Origin: Methylibium petroleiphilum PM1
GTDB lineage: Bacteria; Pseudomonadota; Gammaproteobacteria; Burkholderiales; Burkholderiaceae_C
DNA length: 64,000 nucleotides
Reading direction: 5' to 3'
Assembly (NCBI RefSeq): GCF_000015725.1
Contig: NC_008825.1
Span: 3,410,001 to 3,474,000, forward strand
The notes under the pieces are model-generated. The model had not been told where the DNA came from. It worked only from the letters and a program-made list of their open reading frames with translations, and searched no databases. Every line of letters starts with the position of its first letter. Positions within the stretch are counted from its first letter, which is position 1. Of this stretch, positions 17,258-27,616 are shown piece by piece. The position numbers and the translations under genes were made by a program.

Positions 17258-18310
17258 TCAGGTCAGCAGCGCCTGCGAGAACTCGCGCGCGTCGAAAGTC
17301 TCCAGATCCGCGAGCTTCTCGCCCACGCCGATGAAATAGACCGGCACCGGCGAGGCGCCGTCACGCTCGCGCGACCACAGCGCGATCGCCGCCAGCACCC
17401 CGCCCTTGGCAGTGCCGTCGAGCTTGGTGACGACCAGCCCGGTCAGCCCCAGCACGGCATCGAAGGCCTTGACCTGGGCCAGCGCGTTCTGCCCGGTGTT
17501 GCCGTCCACCACCAACAGCACCTCGTGCGGCGCGCCGTCCATGGCCTTGCCGATGGTGCGCTTGATCTTGCGCAGCTCTTCCATCAGGTGCGCCTGCGTC
17601 GGCAGGCGGCCGGCGGTGTCGGCGACGACCACATCGCAGCCGCGGGCCTGCCCGGCCTTCACGGCATCGAAGCTCACCGCGGCCGGGTCGCCGCCTTCCT
17701 GGCTGACGATCTCGACGCGGTTGCGGTCCGCCCACACCGCGAGTTGCTCCTTCGCCGCTGCGCGGAAGGTGTCGGCCGCCGCCAGCAGCACCTTCAGGCC
17801 GCCGTCGGCAAGGTGGCGCGTGAGCTTGCCGATGCTGGTCGTCTTGCCCGCGCCGTTGACCCCCGCAACCATGATCACCGTCGGCCGCGTCTCGCCCAGC
17901 ACCAGCGGCCGCTGCAGGGGCGCAAGCAATTCGGCCAGCGCGTCGACCAGCAACAACTTCACCGCGGCAGGATCGGTGGCCTTGTGCTCCTTGACGCGCC
18001 GCTTCAGGTCGGCGAGCAGGTGCTGCGTGGCGGGCATGCCGGCGTCGGCCATCAGCAGCGCCGCCTCGAGTTCCTCGTACAGCGCCTCGTCGATGCGCGT
18101 GCCGGTGAACACCTGCGTGATGCCGGATCCGGTGCGCCGCAGCCCGCTCTTGAGCCGGTCGAGCCAGGGGCGGCGCTGTTCGGCTGGCGCCGCAGCAGCC
18201 ACGCGGACTTCGGCAGCAGGCCCGGGAGACGGTGCGGATGCTGCTGGGGCCTCGGGGCCGGTCGGCGGTGGCGCCACGACCGGCGCCTTCTTCTTGAAGA
18301 AACTGAACAT
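17258..18310 (-). CDS. ftsY: SRP receptor GTPase FtsY
   Basis: Membrane-associated receptor that forms the GTP-dependent complex with Ffh during cotranslational targeting. 350 residues. It begins MFSFFKKK, an amphipathic lipid-binding start, then has a short Pro/Ala-rich acidic region in place of the long A domain of E. coli. The NG domain has G1 GVNGAGKTTSIGKL near residue 147, G3 DTAGRLPTQ, and G4 TKLDGTAKGG near 300. It reads convergently toward the DUF2726 gene and divergently from rsmD. In many betaproteobacteria M16 peptidase genes lie between ftsY and rsmD; here they do not. Confidence 0.96.
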   Translation of the reverse strand: MFSFFKKKAPVVAPPPTGPEAPAASAPSPGPAAEVRVAAAAPAEQRRPWLDRLKSGLRRTGSGITQVFTGTRIDEALYEELEAALLMADAGMPATQHLLADLKRRVKEHKATDPAAVKLLLVDALAELLAPLQRPLVLGETRPTVIMVAGVNGAGKTTSIGKLTRHLADGGLKVLLAAADTFRAAAKEQLAVWADRNRVEIVSQEGGDPAAVSFDAVKAGQARGCDVVVADTAGRLPTQAHLMEELRKIKRTIGKAMDGAPHEVLLVVDGNTGQNALAQVKAFDAVLGLTGLVVTKLDGTAKGGVLAAIALWSRERDGASPVPVYFIGVGEKLADLETFDAREFSQALLT

Positions 18311-18440
18311 GTGGCCCGGATTCTAGGGACAGGCCGCCGCTGCCTCTCTGGGACGCAGCGCCCCACACGCACCACGGTGAGCCCGGCGCGCGAGCGATCG
18401 TCACCGGCGCACCGGAGAAGCGGCTGCCTAGAATCGGCCG

Positions 18441-19055
18441 ATGGCCCGTGCCCCCGCTGCCGCCCGCCCCGCCGCCACGCCAGCCAGGCCGGGTGAGGTC
18501 CGACTGATCGGCGGGCAGTGGAAGCGCAGCAAGCTGCCGGTGCCCGTGGCTCCGGGGCTGCGCCCCACGCCCGACCGCGTGCGCGAGACCTTGTTCAACT
18601 GGCTTGGCCAGGACCTGAGCGGCTGGCGCTGCCTCGATGCCTTCGCCGGCAGCGGCGCGCTCGGTTTCGAGGCAGCCTCGCGCGGCGCCAGCGACGTGAT
18701 GCTGCTCGAGCGCGACGCCGCCCTGGTGCGCGGACTGTGCGCAGTGCGGGCGCGACTGGCGGCCCACGCGGTGCGCATCGAGGCCGCCGACGCGCTGGCG
18801 TGGATGACGCGTTACGCCGGCGCGCCCTTCGACTTGGTGCTGCTGGATCCGCCCTTCGACGGGGGCCTGTTCGAGCCGGCGCTGCGCGCTGCGCAGCGCG
18901 TGCTGGCACCCACCGGTCGCGCCTACCTCGAAGCCGACCGGGCGTTCGAGGCCGAGACGCTGGAGCCACTCGGCTTCGCGCTCGATCGGCACACCCGCGC
19001 CGGGCAGGTGCATGCGCACCTGCTCCGCCCCGCGGACCGTGACGCTGCGGCATAA
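18441..19055 (+). CDS. rsmD: 16S rRNA (guanine966-N2)-methyltransferase
   Basis: Methylates G966 of 16S rRNA in the assembling small subunit. 204 residues. The RsmD N-terminal motif GEVRLIGGQWKRSKL is followed by RPTPDRVRETLFNWL, then the SAM motif LDAFAGSGALGFEAASRGA and the catalytic tetrapeptide in LLDPPFDGG, where DPPF is the N2-guanine methyltransferase signature. A TAGAAT hexamer at 18429-18434 ends six bases before the ATG, so the transcript may start at or next to the start codon. coaD follows 36 bp later on the same strand, a pairing common in proteobacteria. Confidence 0.94.
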   Translation: MARAPAAARPAATPARPGEVRLIGGQWKRSKLPVPVAPGLRPTPDRVRETLFNWLGQDLSGWRCLDAFAGSGALGFEAASRGASDVMLLERDAALVRGLCAVRARLAAHAVRIEAADALAWMTRYAGAPFDLVLLDPPFDGGLFEPALRAAQRVLAPTGRAYLEADRAFEAETLEPLGFALDRHTRAGQVHAHLLRPADRDAAA

Positions 19056-19091
19056 ACTTCGCCACCCTGCCCGCTCCGCGAAGGAAACACC

Positions 19092-19968
<877 letters not shown>

Positions 19969-19983
19969 ATCGCCGTTCTGTGT

Positions 19984-20460
19984 TCAACGGGTCGGCGGGG
20001 CCGCCGTTCCGGCGCGCGTCTTCTTCTTGGCACCGGGCGGCGCAGGCCCTGTCGCCTTGAAATCTCCGGAAGCACCGGCCGGAGGGTTTGCAGGCCGCTT
20101 CGCGTGCCGCCGCTTCTTCGGGTTCGGCTTGCCGGCAGTCGCGTGCACCTCTGCGTCCTTCTGCGTTGGCGCGCTCAACGAAGCCGCCCTCACGCTCACC
20201 GACTCGGCTTGGCGTCGCTCGTGGGCGAGCGCATCGGCCAAGCGGGCATCGCGCCGCGCCGCCTCCATGACCTGCTGGCGCTGGGCCGGCGTGCGCACGT
20301 CGTCATCGACGCGTAGCGTGCGCCCGTCCGCACAAGGCTGCTGCGAGTAGCTGCGTCCGTCGGCGCCGCAGCGGTAGACAGCCCCCTGGGCGCTGGCGGC
20401 CTGCGGTGCCGCGGCGGCGAACAAGCCCAGCACCAGCAGTGACAGCATCCCATGCTTCAT
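19984..20460 (-). CDS. Secreted DUF4124-domain protein
   Basis: 158 residues, function unknown. A signal peptide spans about residues 1-24 (hydrophobic [16 protein letters not shown], cleavage likely after ASA). The DUF4124 segment follows: [19 protein letters not shown], in which two Cys could form a disulfide in the periplasm. The rest is Ala/Arg/Gln-rich helix and a Lys/Pro-rich basic tail. It overlaps the end of pth by 4 bp, so it is probably translated with it, but no functional link to tRNA recycling is evident. Confidence 0.8.
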
Positions 20461-21155
20461 GGAGGATCGCCCTGGGTGGTGGCCGGGGCGCTGCCGGCAA
20501 TATCGGGCGCCCTAGGAGCATCCGCCGCAGCAGGAACCCCAGTGCCCGCGACCGCCACCGGCCGCGGCGGCTTCGGCCGGGGCGGCTTGCTGGTGTGCAG
20601 GCGCAGCGTGGCCTTGCTCATGTCACCGGACAGCAAGGCGTCGACAGCAGTCAGCGAGCGCACGATGCAGGCATCGATGGCCTCACGGTGCTCGCGCATG
20701 GGCTTGCCGAGCACGTAGTTGGCCACCTCGGCCTTCACACCCGGATGACCGATGCCCAGCCGCAGACGCCAGTAGTCGGTGGAACCGAGTTGCGCATGGA
20801 TGTCGCGCAGGCCGTTGTGGCCGGCATGGCCACCGCCCTGCTTGAGCTTCATCTCGCCCGGCGGCAGGTCGAGCTCGTCGTGGGCCACCAGGATCTCCTC
20901 CGGAGCGATCTTGAAAAAGCGTGCCAGCGCCGCTACCGACTTGCCCGACACGTTCATGTAGGTCTGCGGCTCCAGCAGCCACACCGGCCCGACAGGCGTG
21001 TTCACTCGCGCCACCAACCCGTGGTACGCGCGCTCCGCGTGCAGCGAGGCCTTGAGCTGGCGCGCGACGGCGTCCACCCACCAGAAGCCGGCGTTGTGGC
21101 GAGTGGCCTCGTACTCTGGGCCCGGGTTGCCGAGCCCCACCATCAGTCGAATCAT
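20457..21155 (-). CDS. pth: Peptidyl-tRNA hydrolase with C-terminal extension
   Basis: Hydrolyses peptidyl-tRNA dropped from ribosomes. The catalytic set is complete: Asn in [11 protein letters not shown], His in [10 protein letters not shown], Asp in [11 protein letters not shown] and Asn in [12 protein letters not shown]. The protein has 232 residues against ~195 in E. coli; the excess is a Pro/Ala/Lys-rich tail after about residue 190. The start is the ATG at 21155 ([12 protein letters not shown]). A minus-strand GATAAT at 21168-21163 ends seven bases before it, so the mRNA may be nearly leaderless. It follows rplY and prs in order but a terminator separates them. Confidence 0.95.
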
Positions 21156-21391
21156 GACAAAGATTATCGTGAGGACCCAGACCGAGCCACACCGTGGAAA
21201 GCGTGCAGCCACGAAGGAGCTTCTCTCTCCTCTTGCGATCTTTCATCGAGTCGGAACAGGTCGAGTCTGCGTAGGCAAGGCATGTCCCTGTGTGGAGATC
21301 TCAGCGTACTTGAAGCCCGCATCCGTGGTCGCGCCCCCATGAGAGGGAGTTGCCCAGATCGTGTAGCGGGCCCCGGTGCGACACGGGCAAC

Positions 21392-21415
21392 AAAAAGCCC
21401 CGCCGAAGCGGGGCT
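21392..21415 (-). terminator. Rho-independent terminator after rplY
   Basis: On the minus strand an 8-bp stem AGCCCCGC/GCGGGGCT (21415-21408 with 21403-21396) closes a UUCG tetraloop and is followed by T residues (21396-21392). It starts 31 bp after the rplY stop and separates prs-rplY from pth, which must have its own promoter in the 235 bp that follow. Confidence 0.9.
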
Positions 21416-21446
21416 GGAAGCATGGGCAGCGAACACCCAAGAAGAA

Positions 21447-22091
21447 TCACTTCTTGTTCTGCTTCTCGCTCTTCTTGCCCTTGGCAGCTGGCGCGGCAGC
21501 GGTCGGGGTGGCGACTTCGGCCGGGGCTTCTTCCGCGGCCTGCATCACCACGGTGGCGATCACCGGGTTCTTCTTGCCGCGCAGCACCACCTTCACGCTC
21601 GGGGGCAGCTTCAGGTCATTGACGTGCAGCGACTGGCCCTTGGCCAGTTCGCCCAGATCGACCGTCAGGTACTCGGGCAGTTGCGAGGCCAGGCACTCCA
21701 CCTCGAGTTCGGTCACCACGTGCGAGATCAGGCCCTTGTCGAGCTTGACGCCCGGCGCGTTCTCTTCGTTGACGAAGTGCAGCGGCACCTTCTTCGTGAC
21801 GCGCGTGGTGGCGTCGACGCGCTGGAAGTCGACGTGCAGCACCTGCGGGCGGAAGGCGTGCATCTGCACATCACGCAGCAGCACCTGCTGGCTCTTGCCA
21901 TTGAATTCCATGTCGAGCAGGGAGGCGTGGAAGGCTTCCTTCTTGAGCGCGTGGAACAGCGCGTTGTGGTCGAGCTCGATCTTCAGCGGCTCGCCGGCGC
22001 CGTAGACGATGCCCGGCACCTTGCCGGAAATACGCAGGCGGCGGCTCGCTCCGGTCCCCTGCAGTTCGCGCGGATAAGCGACGAATTTCAT
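21447..22091 (-). CDS. rplY: 50S ribosomal protein L25/general stress protein Ctc
   Basis: Binds 5S rRNA in the large subunit. 214 residues, the long Ctc form: an N-terminal L25 domain (residues ~5-95, [18 protein letters not shown] and HVDFQRVDA) and a C-terminal beta domain ([28 protein letters not shown]), then an Ala/Lys-rich tail. The start is the ATG at 22091 with GGAG eight bases upstream. It lies 82 bp after prs on the same strand, the usual prs-rplY order, and ends at a clear terminator. Confidence 0.95.
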
Positions 22092-22173
22092 GAGTTTTCT
22101 CCAAAAGGAAGGCGCCCGCGACCAGGCACCCTGTGTGAACCCGCACGCCCCATGCGCACGGGCAGAACCCGGC

Positions 22174-23139
22174 TCAGAAGTTGTTGTTCTGCTCCGAGAA
22201 AAGCGAGGTGACCGACTCACCGTCCGAGATGCGGCGGATGGTCTCGGCAAACAGGAAGGCCACCGACAGCTGGCGGATCTTGGTGGTGGCCTTGGCCGCC
22301 GCGTTGAGCGGAATGGTGTTGGTGATCACCACCTCGTCGATCTGCGAGTTCTTGATGCGCTCGATCGCCGGGCCGGAGAACACCGGATGCGTGCAGTAGG
22401 CGAACACGCTCTTCGCGCCGCGCTCTTTCAGCACCTCGGCGGCCTTCACCAGGGTGCCGGCGGTGTCGATCATGTCGTCCATGATCACGCAGTTGCGGCC
22501 GTCGATCTCACCGATCACATGCATGACTTCCGACACGTTGGCCGCGGGGCGGCGCTTGTCGATGATGGCGAGGTCGCAGTTGAGCTGCTTGGCCAGCGCG
22601 CGGGCGCGCACCACGCCGCCGACGTCGGGCGAGACGACGATCAGGTCGTCGTAGCGGCGGCTCTTCAGGTCCGACAGCAGCACTGGCGAGGCGTAGATGT
22701 TGTCGACCGGAATGTCGAAGAAGCCCTGGATCTGGTCGGCGTGCAGATCCATCGTCAGCACGCGGTTCACACCCACGGCCTCGAGCATGTTGGCAACGAC
22801 CTTGGCGCTGATCGGCACACGAGTGGAACGAGGGCGGCGATCCTGGCGCGCGTAGCCGTAGTAGGGGATCACGGCGGTGATGCGGCCGGCCGAGGCACGC
22901 TTGAGCGCGTCGACCATGATGAAGAGCTCCATCAGGTGCTCGTTCGTCGGGGTGCAGGTGGGCTGCACGACGAAGATGTCGCGCGCCCGCACGTTCTGCT
23001 GGATCTCGACCGTGACCTCGCTGTCCGAGAACCGCCCGACGGCCGCGCGGCCCAGTTCGATGCCGAGCGAGGTGGCGATCTCCTGCGCCAGCGCCGGATT
23101 CGCATTGCCGGTGAAGATCACGGTGTTGGAGGAGAGCAT
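22174..23139 (-). CDS. prs: Ribose-phosphate pyrophosphokinase
   Basis: Makes PRPP from ribose 5-phosphate and ATP for nucleotide, His and Trp synthesis. 321 residues. The flexible loop [15 protein letters not shown], the ribose-phosphate loop [19 protein letters not shown] and the PRPP-binding motif [19 protein letters not shown] are all present. The start is the ATG at 23139: GGAGG ends four bases before it, while a GTG just upstream is too close to that site. A tRNA-Gln gene lies 94 bp upstream in the same direction and may be cotranscribed with ispE and prs. Confidence 0.96.
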
Positions 23140-23233
23140 CACGCCTCCGAGGCGGTCGTTCGTTGGAAAAAACCTGTCCGATCAAAAAACATGGCGCCCG
23201 GAACGCGGGCGCCATGCTTCCTGGGTAAAGCTT

Positions 23234-23310
23234 TGGCAGGGGAAGAAGGATTCGAACCTTCGCATGTCGGAATCAAAATCCGATGCCTTAACCAACTTGG
23301 CGACTCCCCT
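23234..23310 (-). tRNA. tRNA-Gln (anticodon UUG)
   Basis: 77 nt on the minus strand with CCA encoded. The acceptor stem is AGGGGAG pairing with TTCCCCT (last pair G-U), discriminator G. The D-arm stem is GCC/GGC, the anticodon stem TCGGA/TCCGA with loop TTTTGAT giving anticodon TTG, and the T-arm stem GAAGG/CCTTC with loop TTCGAAT. It lies between ispE and prs, a conserved position in betaproteobacteria. Confidence 0.97.
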
Positions 23311-23370
23311 ACACAGGACACCGCTCTGGCTTGCGCCCGAGCCACGCCCGAAACCGTCGCTTGGCGACGA

Positions 23371-24234
23371 TCAGCCGGCCCAGAGCGCCAGCGGATGCAC
23401 CGTCAAGCCGCGGCACATGCGTCCCACCCACGACGGAGGAAGCGAAGCCGCTTCCATCATCGCAACCGTCGGTGACTCGCCGGTGCCGGCCTCCGCGAAC
23501 ACCGCGCTGCCGGATCCCGACATGCGGCTTGCGCCGTAGCGGGATTGCAGCAGCGCCAGAGCCTGGACCACCTCGTCGCTGTACGCCATTGCGGGCGTTT
23601 GCAGATCGTTGTGGCCGAACTCGACTGCGTTTGCAGAGAAGTCCGAGATTGTAGCAGCAGCGGTGTTCCTCACCAACAGCGGGCTGCCGAAGATCGCCAC
23701 GGTGGGCACCGCCACAGCGGGCTTCAGCACGGCCCACCAGCGCGGCGCCAGCTCGATGGGCGTCAGTCGTTCGCCGATGCCCTCGACCCAGGCGTTGTGA
23801 CCGCCCACGAAGAAGGGCACGTCGGCGCCGAGCTGCAGGCCCAACGCCAGCAGCCGCTCGCGCGACCAGTGCAGGCCCCACAGGCGGTTCAGCGCCAGCA
23901 GGGTGCTGGCGGCGTCGGAGCTGCCGCCGCCTAGGCCGGCGCCCCAGGGTACGTCCTTGTCGATCGAGATGTCGGCGCCGAGCGGGCAGGCACTCTCGCG
24001 CTGCAGCAGGCGCGCCGCGCGCAGGCACAGGTCGTCCTCGGGCAGCGCGGCGGCCAGGTCGTGGCGGACCAGGCGGCCGTCGAGGCGGCGTTCGAAATGC
24101 AGGGTGTCGGCCCAATCGATCAGCGCGAACACCGACTGCAGCAGGTGGTAGCCATCGTCGCGCCGGCCCGTCACGTGCAGGAACAGGTTCAGCTTGGCTG
24201 GCGCGGGAACGTCGTAGAGGGCTTGCAGACTCAT
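23371..24234 (-). CDS. ispE: 4-diphosphocytidyl-2-C-methyl-D-erythritol kinase
   Basis: GHMP kinase that phosphorylates CDP-methylerythritol in the MEP isoprenoid pathway. 287 residues. The N-terminal APAKLNLFLHVTGRRDDGYH carries the substrate Lys and the H of the DGYH motif. The GHMP ATP loop PWGAGLGGGSSDAASTL lies near residues 90-107, and GSGSAVFAEA is the third GHMP motif near the C-terminus. It follows lolB by 12 bp on the same strand, the standard lolB-ispE-tRNA-prs order. Confidence 0.96.
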   Translation of the reverse strand: MSLQALYDVPAPAKLNLFLHVTGRRDDGYHLLQSVFALIDWADTLHFERRLDGRLVRHDLAAALPEDDLCLRAARLLQRESACPLGADISIDKDVPWGAGLGGGSSDAASTLLALNRLWGLHWSRERLLALGLQLGADVPFFVGGHNAWVEGIGERLTPIELAPRWWAVLKPAVAVPTVAIFGSPLLVRNTAAATISDFSANAVEFGHNDLQTPAMAYSDEVVQALALLQSRYGASRMSGSGSAVFAEAGTGESPTVAMMEAASLPPSWVGRMCRGLTVHPLALWAG

Positions 24235-24246
24235 CGGCGGGCCTTC

Positions 24247-24771
24247 TCAGGGGGCATCGTCGAGCTTGGCGCGCACGCTCACCACGGGGAGCGCGGCGCG
24301 GCGCGCCTCGACCCAGCCCTCGGCCCGGCGCGACACGTCGACCACCCAACCGAGCTGCGAAAAGCCCTGCGGTTGCGCCGCGCTCGGCGCGCCGGGCCAG
24401 GGCCGGGCGTGAAGCCAGTCGAACAGCGCGGCGAGCGGTACCCGCTCGCCCAGCGCGTCTTCCGCCAGGCTCTCTAGGTCGGGGTAGAGGCGCTCGCCGT
24501 CGCCGGAGCGCAGGCGAACCTGCCGCGGCGACCAGTCGGCGCGGGCGAGCTGGATGCCGAGCGGCGTCGTCAACGACAGCTGGCCCGACTCGGACGAACC
24601 TTCCAGTTCGAACGCCGCATTGAAGTTCCGTGCCGCGTCGCCCTCGACACGCACCGACAGCCGTCCCGCCAGCCGCTCGCCCTGGGGCGCCGGCGTGCCA
24701 ACGCCGGCGCACCCCGCCAGCCACACTGCCGCAGCACACGCGGCGGCGAGCAGTGCGCAGCCACGCCTCAC
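24247..24771 (-). CDS. lolB: Outer-membrane lipoprotein insertion protein LolB
   Basis: Accepts lipoproteins from LolA and inserts them in the outer membrane. 174 residues. A lipoprotein signal with lipobox LAGC is followed by acylated Cys at about residue 21. The mature part has the LolB pattern GERLAGRLSVRVEGD, LSLTTPLGIQLARADW and a C-terminal half with LFDWLHARPWPG. Its ATG overlaps the stop of the upstream TPR gene by 4 bp (ATGA), so the two are translationally coupled. Confidence 0.92.
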   Translation of the reverse strand: MRRGCALLAAACAAAVWLAGCAGVGTPAPQGERLAGRLSVRVEGDAARNFNAAFELEGSSESGQLSLTTPLGIQLARADWSPRQVRLRSGDGERLYPDLESLAEDALGERVPLAALFDWLHARPWPGAPSAAQPQGFSQLGWVVDVSRRAEGWVEARRAALPVVSVRAKLDDAP

Positions 24772-26597
24772 AGATCGACCTTGAGCCGCGCCAGGGTTTC
24801 CTTCAGCACGTCGTTCGTGGCGTCGCGGGCCCGGGCCTCGGCCCAGATCCGACGAGCCTCGTCGCGCCGGCCACTGACCCAGAGCACCTCACCCAGGTGC
24901 GCGGCGATCTCGGTGTCCGGTCGTGCGCCGTGTGCCTGCCGCAACCAGCGGATCGCCTCGTCATGGTTGCCGAGCCGGTACTCGACCCAGCCCAGGCTGT
25001 CGATCAGGAACGGATCGCCCGGCGACAGCTCCAGGGCCTTGATGATCAGCTGGCGCGCTTCCGGCAGGCGCTGGTTGCGATCAGCGAGCGAGTAGCCCAG
25101 CGCGTTGTAGGCCTGCGGCTGCTGCGGCTTCAGCGCGATCACGCGACGCAGCAACTGCTCCATCTCGGTCATGCGGTCGAGCTTCTCGGCCATCATCGCC
25201 TGCTCGTACAGCAGGTCGGTGTCGTCGCGGTAGCGGTCGTTGGCCTCGGTCAGGACGCCCAGTGCCTCCGACCACTGCTTCTGGTCGCGCAGCAGTTGCG
25301 CCTCCACCAGTAGCTTGGAGCGCGCGTCCTCCGGCTGCCGTTCCGGCAGCGCGCGGATCAGGCTGCGCGCCTCGGCGAGCTTGCCCTGCTGCGCCAGCAA
25401 CGATGCGCGCCGCGATTGCACCGTCAGTGCCTGGGAGCTGTCGACCTTGGCCAGCCAGCCCTCGGCGGCCTTGAAGTCGCGCCGCTGCTCGGCGGCCTGG
25501 GCCAACAGCAGGTAGGCCTGCGTCAGACGCTGCATGGGCGTGGCGGCGTCCTCGTCCTGCGTGGCATCGGCCGCTTCGGTCGATGCCGCCTCGCTGCCGG
25601 CCTCGAGGCGCGCGAGGTACTCGCGCAGCGCCGCTTCGGCCTCGGCCGGCTGCTTCAGTTCCAGCCGCAAGGCGCCCAGCGTCAGCCAGGCGTCGACAAA
25701 CTGCGGCGCGTCGCGCGTCACCGCCTCGAGCTGCGGCGCGGCGTCCGCATAGCGCTGCGCGACAGCCAGCGTGCGGGCATAGACCAGCCGCACCGCGCTG
25801 CGCGTGGCGGCCGGAGCCGGTGGCTGGGCCTCGAGAAAGGCCGTGACCAGCGACTCGGCCCGCTGCTCGGTCGGCATCAGTTCAATGGCGAGCAGCGCCA
25901 CGGCCTCCGACCGCGGACTCAGCGCTTGACCACGGCGCGCGGCGTCGAGCGCGCGCGCCGCATCGCCGGCGGCCAGCCGGCTGCGGCCCAGCGCCACCCA
26001 GGCGGCCACCGCGGTGGCTTGCGGCTCGCCCGCCGAGCGCTGCTCTGCATAGGGCAGCAGCACCTGTTCGAGCACCGCCGTGGTCGCCTTGCGATCGGTG
26101 GTGCGCGAGAAATAGCCAGGCAAGGACCCGATGGCCGCCGGCCGCTGGGCCGGCGGCACCAGCGCCAGCGTGGCCCGCAGCGGCTGCACGGTTTCGGCGG
26201 TGCGATTCAACGCGACCAGCAACTGCACCTCGAAGCGGTGGGCGTCGATCGAGCCGGGCACGGCCTGGCGCCAGGCGCGTGCCGCATCGAGCGCCTGCTC
26301 GCCGGCCTGTGCCTGCAAAGCGACTTCGGTGGCGCGCCGGAACAGGCGCTCGTCGCGGGTCTTGCGGGCCGCATCCAGCAGGACCTGGTAGCTGGTACCG
26401 GCATCGCCCTGGCTGAGCTCCATCTCGCCGATCAGCAACTGGTAGAACAGCGGTGCGTCGAGGACCGAATTTTCCACCGGTGCCGCAGCGCCCGGCCCGG
26501 ATGCCGGCGCTTCCGCCGGAGCGGGCTGGGCCCACGCCGTCGCGGCAAGAACGCTGGAGGCCGCGAGGGCCAGGACAGCGAATCGGAAAGGGGCCAT
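24768..26597 (-). CDS. Large periplasmic or membrane-associated TPR-repeat protein
   Basis: 609 residues with a signal peptide (residues ~1-26, [19 protein letters not shown]) and tetratricopeptide-like helical repeats through most of the length; the clearest are near the C-terminus (residues ~480-600, [22 protein letters not shown] and [22 protein letters not shown]). A protein-protein scaffold is likely and the partner unknown; homologues are regularly coupled to lolB in Burkholderiales, suggesting an envelope role. The start is the ATG at 26597 with GGAG five bases upstream. mutM reads divergently 50 bp away. Confidence 0.85.
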   Translation of the reverse strand: MAPFRFAVLALAASSVLAATAWAQPAPAEAPASGPGAAAPVENSVLDAPLFYQLLIGEMELSQGDAGTSYQVLLDAARKTRDERLFRRATEVALQAQAGEQALDAARAWRQAVPGSIDAHRFEVQLLVALNRTAETVQPLRATLALVPPAQRPAAIGSLPGYFSRTTDRKATTAVLEQVLLPYAEQRSAGEPQATAVAAWVALGRSRLAAGDAARALDAARRGQALSPRSEAVALLAIELMPTEQRAESLVTAFLEAQPPAPAATRSAVRLVYARTLAVAQRYADAAPQLEAVTRDAPQFVDAWLTLGALRLELKQPAEAEAALREYLARLEAGSEAASTEAADATQDEDAATPMQRLTQAYLLLAQAAEQRRDFKAAEGWLAKVDSSQALTVQSRRASLLAQQGKLAEARSLIRALPERQPEDARSKLLVEAQLLRDQKQWSEALGVLTEANDRYRDDTDLLYEQAMMAEKLDRMTEMEQLLRRVIALKPQQPQAYNALGYSLADRNQRLPEARQLIIKALELSPGDPFLIDSLGWVEYRLGNHDEAIRWLRQAHGARPDTEIAAHLGEVLWVSGRRDEARRIWAEARARDATNDVLKETLARLKVDL

Positions 26598-26647
26598 GGA
26601 CACTCCAAAGTCGAATTTCATTCTATGCATCCCCAGATAATGGCCCT

Positions 26648-27487
26648 ATGCCCGAGTTGCCCGAAGTGGAAGTCACGCGCCTGAGCCTGGTCGATCGGCT
26701 GCGCGGCGCCGAGATCGCCGGGGTGCGTGTGGGCAAGCCGTTGCGCTGGCCGCTCGGCTGCGCGCCGTCGACACTGGTCGGGCGGCGCCTGCTCGACGTC
26801 AACCGCCGCGGCAAGTACCTGTGGTTCGCACTGGGAGCGCGGCCCGGCGTCGCGGCCGATGACGGCGGGCTGCTGCTGCATCTCGGCATGTCGGGTTCGC
26901 TGAACCTGTCGACGCACGCCGAGCCGCCCGGCCCCTGGGACCACTTCGACCTGGCGACCAGCCATGGCCTCCTGCGGCTGACGGACCCACGCCGCTTCGG
27001 CGCGGCCGTGTGGTCGTCCTCGCGCGACGAGGGCGCGGCCGGCAAGCTGCTGGCGGGACTGGGCGTGGAGCCGCTCGAGGCCGGCTTCACCGCCGCACTG
27101 CTGCACGCGCGCCTGCGAGGCCGTCGCGTCGCCGTCAAGCAGGCACTGCTGGCCGGAGACATCGTGGTCGGCGTGGGCAACATCTACGCCTCGGAGGCGC
27201 TGTTTCTGGCGGGCATCGACCCGCGCACGCCGGGCCATCGCATCAGCCTCGCGCGCTGCGAGCGCCTCGTCGATGCCGTGCGCGCGGTGCTCGCCCGCGC
27301 CGTGGCGGTGGGTGGTTCGACGCTGCGCGACTTCCGGGACGCCCATGGTCTGGGCGGCGCCTTCCAGAACGAGGCCCGGGTCTACGGCCGCGAGGGCGAG
27401 CCCTGCACGACCTGCGGCGGCACGGTGCGCCGCATCGTCCAGGGGCAGCGCTCGACCTACTTCTGTCCCCACTGCCAGCGCCGTTAG
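26648..27487 (+). CDS. mutM: Formamidopyrimidine-DNA glycosylase
   Basis: Removes 8-oxoguanine and FaPy lesions and cleaves the abasic site. 279 residues. It begins MPELPEVE, so after Met removal Pro is the catalytic nucleophile and Glu the helper. [11 protein letters not shown] carries the conserved Lys, DPRRFG the loop that fills the gap, [17 protein letters not shown] the helix-two-turn-helix, and the C-terminal zinc finger uses CTTCGG and CPHC. A GATAAT at 26636-26641 ends six bases before the ATG, suggesting a leaderless transcript. It forms a same-strand trio with a dynamin-like GTPase and mutY. Confidence 0.96.
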   Translation: MPELPEVEVTRLSLVDRLRGAEIAGVRVGKPLRWPLGCAPSTLVGRRLLDVNRRGKYLWFALGARPGVAADDGGLLLHLGMSGSLNLSTHAEPPGPWDHFDLATSHGLLRLTDPRRFGAAVWSSSRDEGAAGKLLAGLGVEPLEAGFTAALLHARLRGRRVAVKQALLAGDIVVGVGNIYASEALFLAGIDPRTPGHRISLARCERLVDAVRAVLARAVAVGGSTLRDFRDAHGLGGAFQNEARVYGREGEPCTTCGGTVRRIVQGQRSTYFCPHCQRR

Positions 27488-27616
27488 CGCGGTCGACGCA
27501 GCGGCCCGCTGTCACAAATGCACACGTCTTGAGCGGCGCGGGCGTGACGTGCTGACGACGGCGGCACGCCGGCGAGAAGGGCCCTGCGCTACCATCTTCT
27601 GCACAGAGAGCCCGCG